64,000 bases of DNA from Oleiphilaceae bacterium. Its GTDB lineage: Bacteria; Pseudomonadota; Gammaproteobacteria; Pseudomonadales; Oleiphilaceae. The notes under the pieces are model-generated. The model worked only from the letters and a program-made list of their open reading frames with translations, was not told where the DNA came from and ran no database searches. Shown one piece after another: positions 15,696 to 30,882 of the stretch; position 1 is the first letter of the stretch, and each line of letters opens with the position of its first letter. The translations under genes were made by a program, and so were the position numbers. Location of the stretch: positions 1 through 64,000 of the forward strand of contig JAGXLV010000001.1 in the NCBI GenBank assembly GCA_018334495.1, in the 5' to 3' direction.

Positions 15696-17470
15696 CGCTG
15701 GCTCTCCGGCGTAACACGCAGTATTTCCTCAATCGTGGTTTCACCAGCCGCCACTTTTTGGGCCCCACTCAGGCGTAACGACTTCATGCCGTCTTTGTAA
15801 GCCTTCAACCTTAGCTGCTCAAGTTCAGCCGTTTCGTTGATCTGGCCGATCAACCCGCCGGACAATTGCAGTATTTCATAGACGCCGGCACGGCCCAGAT
15901 AGCCGGTGTTGCGGCAGGTGAGGCAGCCTACCGGGCGGAAAATCTCTTTAGGGGCCGGGGCTTTCCAGGGTCGGGTCAGGCTTTGCCAGGCGGTGTCATC
16001 GACCGGGCCTGGAGCTTTGCAGTGAGGGCAGAGTGTCCTGATCAGACGTTGCGCCATTACACCGAGCAGGGTCGCCCGGATAAGGTAGGGCGGAATGCCC
16101 AGTTCCAGCATTCGGGTAATGGCGCTGGGTGAGTCATTGGTGTGAAGGGAGGATAAAACCAGATGTCCGGTGAGGGCGGCCTGGACTGCCATTTCGGCGG
16201 TTTCCAGATCGCGGATTTCACCAATCATGATAATGTCCGGATCCTGGCGGAGTAATGACCGAACGCCGGTGGCGAAGGTCAGTTCAATATTGTTCTGTAC
16301 CTGCATCTGGTTGAACGCCGGTTCAACCATTTCAATAGGGTCCTCAATGGTGCAGATGTTTACTTCCGGCGTCGCCAGTTGCTTCAGGGTGGAGTACAAC
16401 GTCGTCGTTTTACCGGAGCCGGTCGGGCCGGTGACCAGAACGATGCCATAGGGTCGATTGGTAATGTCATGCCAGCGCTCGCGGTCCTCCCGGGAAAAGC
16501 CAAGCTGTTCAAAGGACTTGAGCAATACTTCCGGATCAAAAATCCGCAGGACCATTTTTTCGCCGAAGGCGGTTGGCATGGTGGCGAGGCGTAATTCGAC
16601 CTCGCTGTTGTCCGGCTTGCGGGTCTTGATGCGACCGTCCTGGGGGCGGCGTTTCTCAGCCACGTTGAGCCGGCCCAGGATCTTCAGGCGACTGGTGACG
16701 GCAACACCCACCTGCTCCGGAAACTCATAGACATTATGCAGTACGCCGTCGATTCGGAAGCGAACCTGGCTAACCGTCCGGCGAGGTTCGATGTGAATAT
16801 CGCTGGCGCGCTGTTCGTAGGCATACTGCAGCAGCCAGTCCACAATCTTGACCACATGCTGATCATTGGCATCGGGATTTTCGCCACCGATGTCCAGCAA
16901 TTGCTCGAAGTTGTGAATGTTACCGCCAGCGGCCGCCGGGTTGCCGCCAGCTTTGCTGACAGAGCTGGCAAGCTGGTAAAACTCCACCGTAAAACGCCGG
17001 ATCGCCTCCGGATTGGCGACCACGCGCCGAATATCCGTTTTCAAAACATGCCTGAGGTTGGGTTCCCATTCCTTCTTGAAGGGATCTGCGCTGGCAATGA
17101 GAGTCACATCCTTGCCAATCTCAACGGCGAGAATGCCGTGACGCTGGGCAAAGGCATAAGACATGGCCCGGGCAGCAGCGGGCACATCGATTTTCAGGGG
17201 GTCGATGTGGTAATAGTCCTGTCCGGACCACTCTGCCAGCCACTGCGTCAAGCGTTCCAGAGTTAGACTCCGGCCTGATTTCAGGCTCACGGGTGCGGCT
17301 AAGGCAACGATCTCAAGGGCGTGCCGTTGGTCTGTGTCTGCTGCCAGATTCGCCGACAGGATGCGCTCTGCCTCGGCCTGATCGAGCTCCCCTGATTCGA
17401 TCAGGGCATTGCATATTTTCCGCAATGTCAGAACTGAATCGGGCAGGCTTGTGGAAATACTTCTTGCCAT
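15692..17470 (-). CDS. GspE/PilB-family secretion ATPase, orphan
   Basis: The 592-residue hexameric ATPase has an N-terminal MshEN-like region (about 10-160), the N2 domain with RFRIDGVLHNVYEFP, and Walker A GPTGSGKTTTLYST. The Asp box is IMIGEIRDLETAE and the His box LSSLHTNDS. A C-terminal zinc module has two CxxC pairs (LCPHCKAPG and LTCRNTGYLGR). Such ATPases drive type IV pilus extension or type II secretion. No pilin, platform or secretin gene is nearby, so its machine must be encoded elsewhere or be unconventional. The ATG at 17470 is preferred over the adjoining TTG. Confidence 0.9.
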   Translation of the reverse strand: MARSISTSLPDSVLTLRKICNALIESGELDQAEAERILSANLAADTDQRHALEIVALAAPVSLKSGRSLTLERLTQWLAEWSGQDYYHIDPLKIDVPAAARAMSYAFAQRHGILAVEIGKDVTLIASADPFKKEWEPNLRHVLKTDIRRVVANPEAIRRFTVEFYQLASSVSKAGGNPAAAGGNIHNFEQLLDIGGENPDANDQHVVKIVDWLLQYAYEQRASDIHIEPRRTVSQVRFRIDGVLHNVYEFPEQVGVAVTSRLKILGRLNVAEKRRPQDGRIKTRKPDNSEVELRLATMPTAFGEKMVLRIFDPEVLLKSFEQLGFSREDRERWHDITNRPYGIVLVTGPTGSGKTTTLYSTLKQLATPEVNICTIEDPIEMVEPAFNQMQVQNNIELTFATGVRSLLRQDPDIIMIGEIRDLETAEMAVQAALTGHLVLSSLHTNDSPSAITRMLELGIPPYLIRATLLGVMAQRLIRTLCPHCKAPGPVDDTAWQSLTRPWKAPAPKEIFRPVGCLTCRNTGYLGRAGVYEILQLSGGLIGQINETAELEQLRLKAYKDGMKSLRLSGAQKVAAGETTIEEILRVTPESQR

Positions 17471-17486
17471 CAAATTCGCTCACAGT

Positions 17487-17849
17487 TCAAGCCGGATTGG
17501 CTGGACGATTGACCTTGAGATGAGCCATAGCCACGAAAAACAAGGCAAAGGACAAGGTGGCCAGAATAATGTAATGCCCATCACCTTCGCTGAGCCAGGC
17601 AGAAACCACCGCCTGGGTGAAATAGAAAATAACAACAAAGCTCAGCCAGATATAACCCCGGTTATCGCCTCGAAAAACCGGCACTGCAAACAATAGCAGC
17701 GGAATCAGCTTGACGCTGAGGATCAGGGTCATGGAAACACCCTCGACCGGGGCCGGGTAGAAACTGGTGATCAGCAGAGTCAGAAGCAGTGCCAGATAAA
17801 TGACAGCGGTAATGGCGCGGGTAATGCGCCCTTGTTCGCAATTCAGCAT
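17487..17849 (-). CDS. DUF2069 membrane protein
   Basis: The 120-residue protein has four hydrophobic segments and little else, matching the DUF2069 family of predicted inner membrane proteins that often follows wrbA in pseudomonads and relatives. AGGAAA precedes the ATG. It lies 12 bases after the WrbA-like gene, so the two are probably one transcript. The function is unknown. Confidence 0.85.
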   Translation of the reverse strand: MLNCEQGRITRAITAVIYLALLLTLLITSFYPAPVEGVSMTLILSVKLIPLLLFAVPVFRGDNRGYIWLSFVVIFYFTQAVVSAWLSEGDGHYIILATLSFALFFVAMAHLKVNRPANPA

Positions 17850-17861
17850 GAAGGTTTCCTG

Positions 17862-18608
<747 letters not shown>

Positions 18609-18708
18609 TCATAACAGTGTGGAAAATCCGGGTCGGTTCTGTCATGGTCGCCGGCTATCTCACGAGTTGTGCCATGCCAGGCCGCTAAGTCTAACAGGAG
18701 GCGTGATT

Positions 18709-19149
18709 GTGAAATACCCCGCAGTGTTGGCGGCGACAGTCCTGCTAACGCTCACCGGTTGTGATCAGGTGGCGTTCGAGAAAGCCGGCGGTCAACCTCT
18801 TGAGTGGGACTCACTCAGAGGCGACTGGGTGTTCGTCAATTATTGGGCGGAATGGTGTAAACCCTGTCTGGAGGAAATACCCGAGTTGAATGTGCTGGAT
18901 AAAGCCGACGACGTGACTGTTTTAGGGGTGAACTTCGATGGGGTTCAGGGCCAGGATCTTGTGGAGCTGGGCCATAGAATGGGCATTGAGTTCACCATGT
19001 TGGCGGAGGACCCGGGCCCGGTGTTTGACTGGAAGCTACCCGTGGCACTGCCCGCTACGTTCGTGATCAAGCCGGACGGGGAGCTGCTTGAGGCCCGGTT
19101 CGGCCCCCAGACTCACGATGAACTGACCGATTTGATGCAAGCGCCATGA
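18709..19149 (+). CDS. TlpA-like thioredoxin lipoprotein
   Basis: The ORF is open from 18475, but the GTG at 18709 is preceded by a perfect AGGAGG at 7 bases and begins MKYPAVLAATVLLTLTGC, a lipoprotein signal with lipobox LTGC (146 residues). The mature part is a thioredoxin fold with the redox motif WAEWCKPCLEEIPEL and a cis-Pro region near LPATFVIKP. It is likely a membrane-anchored periplasmic thiol-disulfide protein of the TlpA/ResA type. The partner protein is unknown. Confidence 0.88.
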   Translation: MKYPAVLAATVLLTLTGCDQVAFEKAGGQPLEWDSLRGDWVFVNYWAEWCKPCLEEIPELNVLDKADDVTVLGVNFDGVQGQDLVELGHRMGIEFTMLAEDPGPVFDWKLPVALPATFVIKPDGELLEARFGPQTHDELTDLMQAP

Positions 19150-19230
19150 CTAACAGCAAAGGCGGATAAACCCGTAGCTTATGTCACAACGCTTGCCTGA
19201 CTCGTTATTGATCCGGAAGTAACCGACTTT

Positions 19231-22200
19231 ATGTCCCAGACCTTTGTACATCTTCGCGTGCACTCTGAATATTCGCTGGTCGATGGCCTGGTGCGAATCA
19301 AGCCACTGATCAGTCGTGTTGCTGAACTGGGCATGCCCGCGGTTGCCGTGACGGAGCAGTCCAACATGTTTTCGTTGGTGCGTTTCTATAAAGGGGCTCT
19401 GGGCGCGGGTGTCAAGCCGATCATTGGCGCGGACATCTGGCTGGACAACCCGGAAGACGCCGAGAATCCTTTCCGTCATACGTTACTGGCGCGGAACAGC
19501 GAGGGTTACAAGCACCTGACCGAAATCATCTCCCTGGGTTACACCGAGGGTCAGCGTTACGGCAAACCGATCATCCAGCGGCGCTGGCTGGAGGAGAAGG
19601 CAGCCGGGCTTATCATGTTGTCCGGTGGCAAGTTGGGCGATGTGGGCAAGGCACTCCTGGCCGGCAAACAGGATCTCGCCAGGGCAAGAGCGCAGGCCTG
19701 GATGGACCTTTACCCAGCGGCATTCTATCTTGAACTCCAGCGTACCGGCCGCGCGAATGACGAGGAGAGCCTGCACCAGAGCGTGGCCCTGGCGGATGAG
19801 ATGCGCTGCCCGGTCGTGGCCACCAATGACGTGCACTTCCTGCATTCCGAGGATTTCGAGGCCCACGAAGCCCGGGTCTGCATCGGCGAAAGCCGGACCC
19901 TGGATGACCCCAGACGGGACAAGCGTTTCAGCGACCAACAGTACCTGCGCAGCAGCGAGGAAATGATCGAGCTGTTCGCCGACATCCCCGAAGCCATCGA
20001 GAATACCGTCGAGATCGCCCGGCGCTGCAACGTGCAGGTCCGGATGGGTGAGTACTTCCTGCCCAATTACCCCATCCCCGATGGCATGACCATGGACGAG
20101 TTCTTCCGCAAGGTCTCGGAGGAGGGCCTGGAGGCACGTCTGGCCAAGACGCTGGACAAGGCAGCCCCGGATTACGAAGACAAGCGGGCGGCTTACTATA
20201 CCCGCCTGAATTTTGAACTGAACATCATCATCCAGATGGGCTTTCCCGGCTACTTCCTGATCGTGATGGACTTCATCAAATGGGCCAAGAACAACGGTGT
20301 GCCGGTGGGGCCGGGCCGTGGCTCCGGCGCCGGCTCACTGGTCGCCTACTGCCAGGACATTACCGATCTGGACCCTCTGGAATACGACCTTCTGTTCGAG
20401 CGCTTCCTGAACCCGGAGCGGGTGTCGATGCCCGACTTCGACGTGGATTTCTGCATGGAAGGCCGGGACCGGGTCATTGCCTATGTGGCCGAAAAGTACG
20501 GCCGCCAAGCGGTGTCCCAGATCATCACCTTTGGCACCATGGCAGCCAAAGCCGTGGTGCGGGACGTGGCACGGGTCCAGGGCAAGTCCTACGGGCTGGC
20601 GGACCGCCTGTCCAAGATGATTCCTTTTGAAGTAGGCATGACTCTGGCCAAGGCCGTCGAGCAGGAAGAGCCCCTGCGGGAATTCCTGGCGCAGGACGAG
20701 GAAGCCCAGGAAATCTGGGAGATGGCGCTCAAACTTGAAGGCGTCTGCCGTAACGCCGGTAAACACGCGGGCGGCGTGGTGATCGCGCCCACCCGGATTA
20801 CCGATTTCTCGCCGCTGTATTGCGATGACGAGGGTGGCAGCCTGGTTACCCAGTTCGACAAGAACGATGTGGAAGAGGCCGGTCTGGTCAAGTTCGACTT
20901 CCTCGGATTGCGGACCCTGACGATCATCGACTGGGCACTGGGCATGATCAATCCCCGTCGCAAAAAACGGGGCGAGTCGGAACTGGACATCAACGACATC
21001 CCGCTGGTGGATGCCAAATCTTTCGCGATGTTGAAAAAAGCTGAAACCACGGCGGTGTTCCAGCTCGAATCCCGCGGCATGAAAGATCTGATCCGGCGCC
21101 TGCAGCCGGATAGCCTGGAGGAAATGATTGCCCTGGTGGCCCTGTTTCGTCCCGGGCCCTTGCAGTCCGGCATGGTGGACGATTTTATCGACCGCAAGCA
21201 CGGCCGCCAGCCGGTAGCCTACCCCCACATCGATTTTCAGTACGAGGGCCTGAAGACGGTGCTGGAGCCAACCTACGGCATCATCCTGTATCAGGAGCAG
21301 GTCATGCAGATCGCCCAGGTGATGGCCGGTTTCAGTCTGGGCGAGGCTGACCTGCTGCGCCGGGCCATGGGCAAGAAGAAAATGGAGGAGATGGTAAAAC
21401 AGAAAGCCATCTTCATTAAGGGCTGCAAAAACAATGACATCAGTGAAACCCTGGCGGAAAACATCTTCGACCTGGTGGAAAAGTTTGCCGGCTACGGCTT
21501 CAACAAATCCCATTCGGCCGCGTATGCCCTTATTTCCTACCAGACGCTCTGGCTCAAGGCTCATTACACCGCGGAGTTCATGGCGGCAGTGCTCACGGCC
21601 GACATGCAGAACACCGACAAGGTCGTCACCCTGGTGGAGGAGTGCCGGAGCCTTGGGCTTGCCCTGGTGCTGCCGGATGTCAGCACTTCCGAATACGCCT
21701 TCACCGTTAACGATGAAGGTGAGGTGGTTTACGGCCTTGGTGCCATTAAGGGCCTGGGTGAGGGACCGATCCAGAGCATTGTTGATGGTCGGGCCGAAGG
21801 CGGTCCGTTCAAGGATCTGTTCGATTTCTGCCGAAGAATCGATCTCAGGAAGTTGAACAAGCGAGCTATGGAAGCGCTGGTCCGCTCCGGTGCCCTGGAC
21901 CGGTTGGGCCCGGGACGCGCGCACATCATGGCCAGCATCGACAAAGCCATTCAGCAGGCGGGGCAGCAGTCCCGTAATGAATCCGTTGGCATGGTGGATA
22001 TGTTCGGGGAAATGCTTGAAGGTGGCGACGGAGTTGACCTGTTCGAGGATGTGGCTCATGTCCGTGAGTGGCCGGAGAAGCAGCGCTTGAAAGGCGAGAA
22101 GGACACCCTCGGACTCTATCTGACCGGGCATCCATTTGACGAGTATGAGCGCGAAGTACGACAGTTCGTTCGCTCCGCCATTCAGGATCTGAAGCCGTCC

Positions 22201-22713
22201 CGCAGTCCGCAACGGGTTGCCGGCCTGGTCATCGCCCAGCGTTCCATGAAGACCAAATCCGGCCAAACCATCAGTTTCATAACACTGGATGATCGCAGCG
22301 CCCGTATCGAGGCCACGCTTTTCTCCGAGCTGTTTTATGAAAAACGCGAGTTGCTGCAGTCGGACCAGGTGCTCGTAGTGGAGGGGCAGGTCAGCCACGA
22401 CGATTATTCCGGACAGATGAAGATGCGGGTCAGCGATGTGATGGATGTGGCCACGGCCCGCCAGCGTTTCAGTCGCGGCCTGCAGCTGGTGTTGCGTTCG
22501 GACCAGTTGCACAATGGCCTACTGGAAAAACTGGGCGATACACTGCATCCGTTCCGCTGCCAGGGTAGTCCGATCTGGATTGATTACCAGGGCGAGTCCG
22601 CCAGAACTCGCATACAGTTGGGGGAAAGTTGGCGGGTTCAGCCAAACGATAACCTTTTGATGGAGCTTAGGTACCTCATGGGCGACCAGGCCGTTGAACT
22701 GGTTTATGATTAG
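19231..22713 (+). CDS. dnaE: DNA polymerase III subunit alpha
   Basis: This is a full-length (1160 residues) replicative polymerase. An N-terminal PHP domain opens with [15 protein letters not shown]. The palm has the catalytic pair in [15 protein letters not shown]. The fingers hold [13 protein letters not shown], the HhH region follows near [12 protein letters not shown], and the OB domain is near [20 protein letters not shown]. It matches the E. coli DnaE length. A GGAAG ribosome binding site precedes the ATG. It leads the housekeeping run dnaE-accA-tilS. Confidence 0.98.
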   Translation: MSQTFVHLRVHSEYSLVDGLVRIKPLISRVAELGMPAVAVTEQSNMFSLVRFYKGALGAGVKPIIGADIWLDNPEDAENPFRHTLLARNSEGYKHLTEIISLGYTEGQRYGKPIIQRRWLEEKAAGLIMLSGGKLGDVGKALLAGKQDLARARAQAWMDLYPAAFYLELQRTGRANDEESLHQSVALADEMRCPVVATNDVHFLHSEDFEAHEARVCIGESRTLDDPRRDKRFSDQQYLRSSEEMIELFADIPEAIENTVEIARRCNVQVRMGEYFLPNYPIPDGMTMDEFFRKVSEEGLEARLAKTLDKAAPDYEDKRAAYYTRLNFELNIIIQMGFPGYFLIVMDFIKWAKNNGVPVGPGRGSGAGSLVAYCQDITDLDPLEYDLLFERFLNPERVSMPDFDVDFCMEGRDRVIAYVAEKYGRQAVSQIITFGTMAAKAVVRDVARVQGKSYGLADRLSKMIPFEVGMTLAKAVEQEEPLREFLAQDEEAQEIWEMALKLEGVCRNAGKHAGGVVIAPTRITDFSPLYCDDEGGSLVTQFDKNDVEEAGLVKFDFLGLRTLTIIDWALGMINPRRKKRGESELDINDIPLVDAKSFAMLKKAETTAVFQLESRGMKDLIRRLQPDSLEEMIALVALFRPGPLQSGMVDDFIDRKHGRQPVAYPHIDFQYEGLKTVLEPTYGIILYQEQVMQIAQVMAGFSLGEADLLRRAMGKKKMEEMVKQKAIFIKGCKNNDISETLAENIFDLVEKFAGYGFNKSHSAAYALISYQTLWLKAHYTAEFMAAVLTADMQNTDKVVTLVEECRSLGLALVLPDVSTSEYAFTVNDEGEVVYGLGAIKGLGEGPIQSIVDGRAEGGPFKDLFDFCRRIDLRKLNKRAMEALVRSGALDRLGPGRAHIMASIDKAIQQAGQQSRNESVGMVDMFGEMLEGGDGVDLFEDVAHVREWPEKQRLKGEKDTLGLYLTGHPFDEYEREVRQFVRSAIQDLKPSRSPQRVAGLVIAQRSMKTKSGQTISFITLDDRSARIEATLFSELFYEKRELLQSDQVLVVEGQVSHDDYSGQMKMRVSDVMDVATARQRFSRGLQLVLRSDQLHNGLLEKLGDTLHPFRCQGSPIWIDYQGESARTRIQLGESWRVQPNDNLLMELRYLMGDQAVELVYD

Positions 22714-22879
22714 TACCGCCTGCAAACGTTTTTTTGATGCTGTAAGCTGATATTCAACAGACTCCGGAGGTTTCTTAGACGAACGTCCGCTTTTGTCTGC
22801 GCGCTGTCGCTGTTATTTTTAAAAAAATTCTAAACAAGTGCGGTCAGTGCGCCCACTCTGTAAAAAATGACGGACCAAC

Positions 22880-23833
22880 ATGAACCCTAACTACCTTGAT
22901 TTCGAACAGCCGATTGCCGACCTGGAAGCGAAAATCGAAGAGCTCCGCATGGTGGGCACCGACACCGACGTCAACATCAGCGATGAGATCAGCCGGCTCA
23001 AAAACAAGAGCGTCGCGTTGACCGAAAGCATCTTTTCGAATCTTGCGCCCTGGGATATTTCCCGGTTGGCGAGGCACCCGAAAAGACCTTATACGCTTGA
23101 TTACATCAATCTGATGTTTGACGATTTTGATGAAATGCACGGTGACCGCCACTATGGCGACGATCTCTCCATTGTGGGCGGCACTGCTCGGCTTGAGGGT
23201 CGGCCGGTCATGGTCATTGGCCATCAGAAAGGCCGCGAAGTCCGGGACAAGGTTCAGCGCAACTTTGGTATGCCGCGTCCGGAAGGCTATCGCAAAGCGT
23301 TGCGTTTGATGGAAATGGCTGAGCGTTTCAAACTGCCCATCCTCACTTTTATTGATACGCCCGGGGCTTATCCCGGTATCGGTGCCGAGGAACGGGGTCA
23401 GAGTGAGGCCATTGCCTTTAACCTTGCCGTCATGTCCCGACTGAAAACACCCATCATATCGACTGTGATCGGAGAGGGTGGTTCTGGTGGCGCCCTGGCC
23501 ATCGGCGTCTGCGACAATCTTTACATGATGCAGTACTCTACTTATGCGGTCATCTCCCCCGAAGGCTGTGCGTCCATTCTTTGGAAAAGTGCCGAATATG
23601 CGTCAGTGGCGGCGGATGCCATGGGTGTGACAGCGGAGCGCCTCAAGGCCCTGGGTCTGGCGGATAAAGTGGTGGATGAACCCCTCGGCGGTGCCCATCG
23701 CAATCCTCAGAAAGCGGCAGAGGCGCTACGCAAGGAATTGTCCGAGGGTTTGGCGGCGCTCACACGCCTGCCCACGGAGAAGCTTGTCGCGAATCGATAC
23801 GAGCGCCTGACTCGTTATGACACAGGGCGGTAA
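22880..23833 (+). CDS. accA: Acetyl-CoA carboxylase carboxyltransferase subunit alpha
   Basis: The protein is 317 residues long, the usual length for AccA. The crotonase-like carboxyltransferase core contains [20 protein letters not shown], the CoA-binding [20 protein letters not shown] and [11 protein letters not shown]. It transfers carboxyl from carboxybiotin to acetyl-CoA as an A2D2 complex with AccD, the first step of fatty acid synthesis. The 166-base gap after dnaE has AT-rich segments and may hold its own promoter. It overlaps tilS by 17 bases. Confidence 0.98.
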   Translation: MNPNYLDFEQPIADLEAKIEELRMVGTDTDVNISDEISRLKNKSVALTESIFSNLAPWDISRLARHPKRPYTLDYINLMFDDFDEMHGDRHYGDDLSIVGGTARLEGRPVMVIGHQKGREVRDKVQRNFGMPRPEGYRKALRLMEMAERFKLPILTFIDTPGAYPGIGAEERGQSEAIAFNLAVMSRLKTPIISTVIGEGGSGGALAIGVCDNLYMMQYSTYAVISPEGCASILWKSAEYASVAADAMGVTAERLKALGLADKVVDEPLGGAHRNPQKAAEALRKELSEGLAALTRLPTEKLVANRYERLTRYDTGR

Positions 23834-25163
23834 GCCTGGCCTGATCGAGCAATCCAGGCTGCCTGCTTGGCCCGAAGAGCTGACAGAGGCCCTGAGTTCT
23901 CTGCCTCACGCACCTCGAGTCTGGGTCGCCTATAGCGGCGGCCTGGATTCAACCCTGCTTTTGCATCTCGCCCGGTATTGTCTGCAAGAAGCCCGCGGCG
24001 CTTCCCTGAAAGCCATTCACGTCAATCATCAGCTACAAGCCAACGCGGGCCTCTGTGAGGCGCACTGCCGCCGAACCTGCGAGGAATTGTCGGTTCCGCT
24101 TGTGGTGGACACTGTTGAGGTGGTCGGTGCCGGGATCAAAGGCGGGATCGAGGAAGCCGCCAGGTCGGCCAGGTATGCGGCATTCAAGCGCTGGCTGGAA
24201 CCTGGTGATCTGCTCTTGATGGCGCATCATGCGGATGACCAGGCGGAAACCGTGCTGTTTCGCCTGATCCGGGGCACCGGGGTTGCCGGATTGGCCGGCA
24301 TGCCAGCTTTCCGGCCTCTGGGCCAGGGCGCGCTGGTGCGACCGTTGCTCCGCTTCAGCCAGGAGCGGCTACGCGCTATTGCACAAGCCCGGAATTTGCG
24401 CTGGGTTGACGACCCGAGCAACGAGGATCAGGACTTCGACCGCAATTTCCTGCGGCGCTCGATTTTGCCCCGGCTCAGGCAGCGTTGGCCGTCACTTCCG
24501 AAGCGAATCAACCGGACCGCTGAATACGCCAGCGAGCAAGCGGAGCTGGCCGATCGGTTGGCGGAGCTTCAGTTTAATCAATGCTGCGATGATCGTGCCA
24601 CGCTGCGGATGGATCTGTTTGCAAGGCTCAGCGTGCCCGAGCAGAAAAATCTGCTGCGCTGGTGGATTTCCGGCCTGGGCTTCGCTCCCCCGGTGACCCG
24701 CCACTGGGCAGATTTGCTGGCCGGCCTGATGGAGGCAAAGCGGGACCGTTCTCCGGAAATTCGCGGTCCGGGCTATCGGCTGCGACGTTTTAATGACCGG
24801 CTGCATCTGGTTACCGAAGAGCCTGAAATTCCTCTCTCAGGCAAGACCTTGACCCCCGCCAGGCCAGTGCACTGGGCAGGCTATACCCTCTGGCTTGAGG
24901 CATCCTCACCATCAAGACAGACAGCGCCGGTGTTGCAAGTGACTCGGCGGGAGGGCGGCGAACGACTGCGGGAACGCTCCGGTGGGCCGACGCGGCCTCT
25001 GAAAAAATGGCTTCAGGAGAAAGGCGTCCCGCCCTGGCAAAGAACGCGATTGCCATTGGTCTGGAAAGCCGGTGAACTGGTGGCGATTGGAGACTTATGG
25101 TGCGCGTCCGATTTGTGCGGAGGCGAACCGGGCAGTGGTTGGCGCCTCAGGTGCGAACGGTAA
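23817..25163 (+). CDS. tilS: tRNA(Ile)-lysidine synthase
   Basis: The 448-residue protein has the N-type ATP pyrophosphatase loop [31 protein letters not shown] and the substrate region [19 protein letters not shown], followed by the C-terminal TilS domains. The enzyme attaches lysine to C34 of tRNA-Ile(CAU), changing its decoding from AUG to AUA, and is essential. The start overlaps the end of accA, indicating coupled translation. The order accA-tilS-pyrG is common in pseudomonads and relatives. Confidence 0.96.
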   Translation: MTQGGKPGLIEQSRLPAWPEELTEALSSLPHAPRVWVAYSGGLDSTLLLHLARYCLQEARGASLKAIHVNHQLQANAGLCEAHCRRTCEELSVPLVVDTVEVVGAGIKGGIEEAARSARYAAFKRWLEPGDLLLMAHHADDQAETVLFRLIRGTGVAGLAGMPAFRPLGQGALVRPLLRFSQERLRAIAQARNLRWVDDPSNEDQDFDRNFLRRSILPRLRQRWPSLPKRINRTAEYASEQAELADRLAELQFNQCCDDRATLRMDLFARLSVPEQKNLLRWWISGLGFAPPVTRHWADLLAGLMEAKRDRSPEIRGPGYRLRRFNDRLHLVTEEPEIPLSGKTLTPARPVHWAGYTLWLEASSPSRQTAPVLQVTRREGGERLRERSGGPTRPLKKWLQEKGVPPWQRTRLPLVWKAGELVAIGDLWCASDLCGGEPGSGWRLRCER

Positions 25164-25168
25164 TTTAA

Positions 25169-25197
25169 TTGAGAAAGAGGGTCGATTCTGGTAGATT
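25169..25197 (+). promoter_or_regulatory. Candidate sigma-70 promoter for pyrG
   Basis: TTGAGA (5 of 6 matches to -35) and TAGATT (4 of 6 to -10) are separated by exactly 17 bases, about 65 bases before the pyrG start and just after the tilS stop. The spacing makes this the best promoter candidate seen by eye in the window. Confidence 0.5.
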
Positions 25198-25247
25198 GAC
25201 GCCCCATCTTGAGATGCATATCTCCCTCTCTTCACCGAATCAGATAA

Positions 25248-27804
<2,557 letters not shown>

Positions 27805-27813
27805 TGACCCAGT

Positions 27814-27835
27814 GCCCGGCCGGAGGCCGGGCTTT
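27814..27835 (+). terminator. Possible weak terminator between kdsA and eno
   Basis: A perfect 8-bp inverted repeat (GCCCGGCC/GGCCGGGC) with a 3-base loop is followed by only three T. The short tail suggests partial termination or attenuation before eno. Confidence 0.5.
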
Positions 27836-27858
27836 AAACCCATCTCGTTTAACATTGA

Positions 27859-29175
<1,317 letters not shown>

Positions 29176-29296
29176 TCGAGTCGCTGAGCCCCCCGGCCTG
29201 AACTGCACTGCAGTGTGGAAACTTTGCCTGAAGCTACCTTGGAGCTCGCCTCTGGGGTATGCTTTCAGTTAAGTCGGGTATACAAGGAAGCGTGGG

Positions 29297-29569
29297 ATGA
29301 AATGGCTTTGGGCCGTCATGGTTGGTCTTATACTGATGTTACAGGTGCGTCTGTGGGTCGGGGAAGGCAGCTTTGCGCAGGTCTGGAAGCTGGAAGACGC
29401 CATAGACACGCAACGGGGAGACAATGCCCGTTTAGCGGAAAGAAACGAACGCCTTTACGCTGAAGTCCGCAATTTGCGCCGGGGTGATGGCGCTATTGAA
29501 GAACGGGCTCGAACCAACCTGGGCCTGATTGCTGAAGGCGAAACCTTCTTTCTGGTGGTTGAACCCTGA
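29297..29569 (+). CDS. ftsB: Cell division protein FtsB
   Basis: The 90-residue bitopic protein has a single N-terminal membrane segment (MKWLWAVMVGLILMLQVRLWV) followed by a periplasmic coiled coil (KLEDAIDTQRGDNARLAERN) and the family end motif ARTNLGLIAEGETFFLVV. It works with FtsL and FtsQ in the divisome. A longer overlapping ORF from 29215 in another frame is a shadow. It is followed by ispD after 29 bases. Confidence 0.95.
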   Translation: MKWLWAVMVGLILMLQVRLWVGEGSFAQVWKLEDAIDTQRGDNARLAERNERLYAEVRNLRRGDGAIEERARTNLGLIAEGETFFLVVEP

Positions 29570-29598
29570 CTCCTAACTCGTTAAGTCCGTAACCTGCC

Positions 29599-30309
29599 GT
29601 GACCGATTCTACCATCCCAACGCGCTACTGGCTGGTCATTCCTGCCGCCGGAATTGGCCAGCGTATGCGGGCCAACCGGCCAAAACAGTACCTTCGAATC
29701 CATGATCGCTATCTGCTGGACATTACAATGTCCCGCCTGCTCGATGCGTTCCATTTTGATGGCTGCGTGTTAGCTTTGGACCCAGGAGACGGCTGGTGGC
29801 GAGAGACCGAGAGCGCTAACGATCACCGTATCATCCTCTGTGACGGCGGTGCGCAAAGGCGTGACTCCGTTGCAATGGCACTGCAAACACTGGTGCCTTA
29901 CGCCGCTTCTGATGACTGGGTGTTGGTTCATGACGTGGCCAGACCCTGTCTTCACCCCGATGATCTGCACGGTTTGATCACGACCCTGGCGGACCATCCG
30001 GTTGGTGGCCTGCTGGCTTGCCCTGTTAGTGACACCCTTAAACGGGCCGGTGCCGACAATCAAGTGCTTGAGACCCTGGACCGCAGAGGTGTCTGGCGTG
30101 CGCTCACACCGCAGATGTTCCGTTTTGGCATTTTGAGACAAGCGCTGGCACAGGCCGCGGAGCAGGATTTTCCGGTTACCGACGAGGCTTCCGCGATTGA
30201 ATCCGCAGGCAAAGCCCCCCGCCTGGTTGAAGGTCGTTCGGATAATATAAAAGTGACTCTTCCGGCTGATCTTCAGCTCGCGGAATTTATTTTGTCCCGG
30301 TCAGACTGA
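29599..30309 (+). CDS. ispD: 2-C-methyl-D-erythritol 4-phosphate cytidylyltransferase
   Basis: The 236-residue nucleotidyltransferase starts at GTG with the CTP-binding segment PAAGIGQRMRANRPKQYL and has WVLVHDVARPCL and VTDEASAIE. It catalyses the third step of the MEP isoprenoid pathway, coupling CTP to methylerythritol phosphate. It is adjacent to ispF, which acts two steps later. Confidence 0.97.
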   Translation: MTDSTIPTRYWLVIPAAGIGQRMRANRPKQYLRIHDRYLLDITMSRLLDAFHFDGCVLALDPGDGWWRETESANDHRIILCDGGAQRRDSVAMALQTLVPYAASDDWVLVHDVARPCLHPDDLHGLITTLADHPVGGLLACPVSDTLKRAGADNQVLETLDRRGVWRALTPQMFRFGILRQALAQAAEQDFPVTDEASAIESAGKAPRLVEGRSDNIKVTLPADLQLAEFILSRSD

Positions 30310-30399
30310 TTCACCCGGTGGGGTGAGATTAAGGCCGGCTTGAACCCTGGAAGACTGCAGGCAGCCTCTGGAGTCCGATAAACGAATAATGAGGTAAGT

Positions 30400-30882
30400 A
30401 TGCGAATTGGACAGGGTTTTGACGTACATGCCTTTGAGAGAGGCGACCAGATCACGCTTGGTGGGGTGGTCATCCCTCATAATCAGGCGCTCAAGGCTCA
30501 CTCGGACGGAGATGTTCTGTTACACGCAATAGCGGATGCCTTGCTGGGCGCCCTGGCGTTGGGCGATATCGGCCACTTTTTCCCGGATACCAGTGATGAA
30601 TGGGCGGGTGCTGACAGTCGGGTCCTCTTGCGGCGGGTTGTCTCCCGGATTTCGGAGGAGGGCTATGCCGTCGCCAACATGGATTCCACTATTATTGCGC
30701 AGGCGCCCAAAATGGCACCCCACCTTGCAGCCATGAAACTCAACCTGGCTGAGGATCTGCAGATCAGCGCTGATTGCATTGGCATCAAGGCAACCACAAC
30801 GGAATATCTGGGTTTTACCGGTCGAGGCGAAGGCATCGCCTGCCAGGCGGTTTGCCTTCTGGAGCCCCTAAAACATGAGTGA
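30400..30882 (+). CDS. ispF: 2-C-methyl-D-erythritol 2,4-cyclodiphosphate synthase
   Basis: The 160-residue protein has the zinc and substrate residues in [31 protein letters not shown] and [16 protein letters not shown]. It forms the cyclic diphosphate of the MEP pathway. A strong GAGGTAAG ribosome binding site precedes the ATG. The 90 bases after ispD contain a small hairpin (TCACCCGGTGGGGTGA). The gene overlaps truD by 8 bases. Confidence 0.98.
   Translation: MRIGQGFDVHAFERGDQITLGGVVIPHNQALKAHSDGDVLLHAIADALLGALALGDIGHFFPDTSDEWAGADSRVLLRRVVSRISEEGYAVANMDSTIIAQAPKMAPHLAAMKLNLAEDLQISADCIGIKATTTEYLGFTGRGEGIACQAVCLLEPLKHE

Noticed and set aside
20335-22512. 725-residue ORF antisense to dnaE
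   Set aside because: It lies wholly inside a conserved dnaE on the other strand, is His/Gln/Gly-rich with no recognisable motif, and is explained by codon bias in a GC-rich gene.
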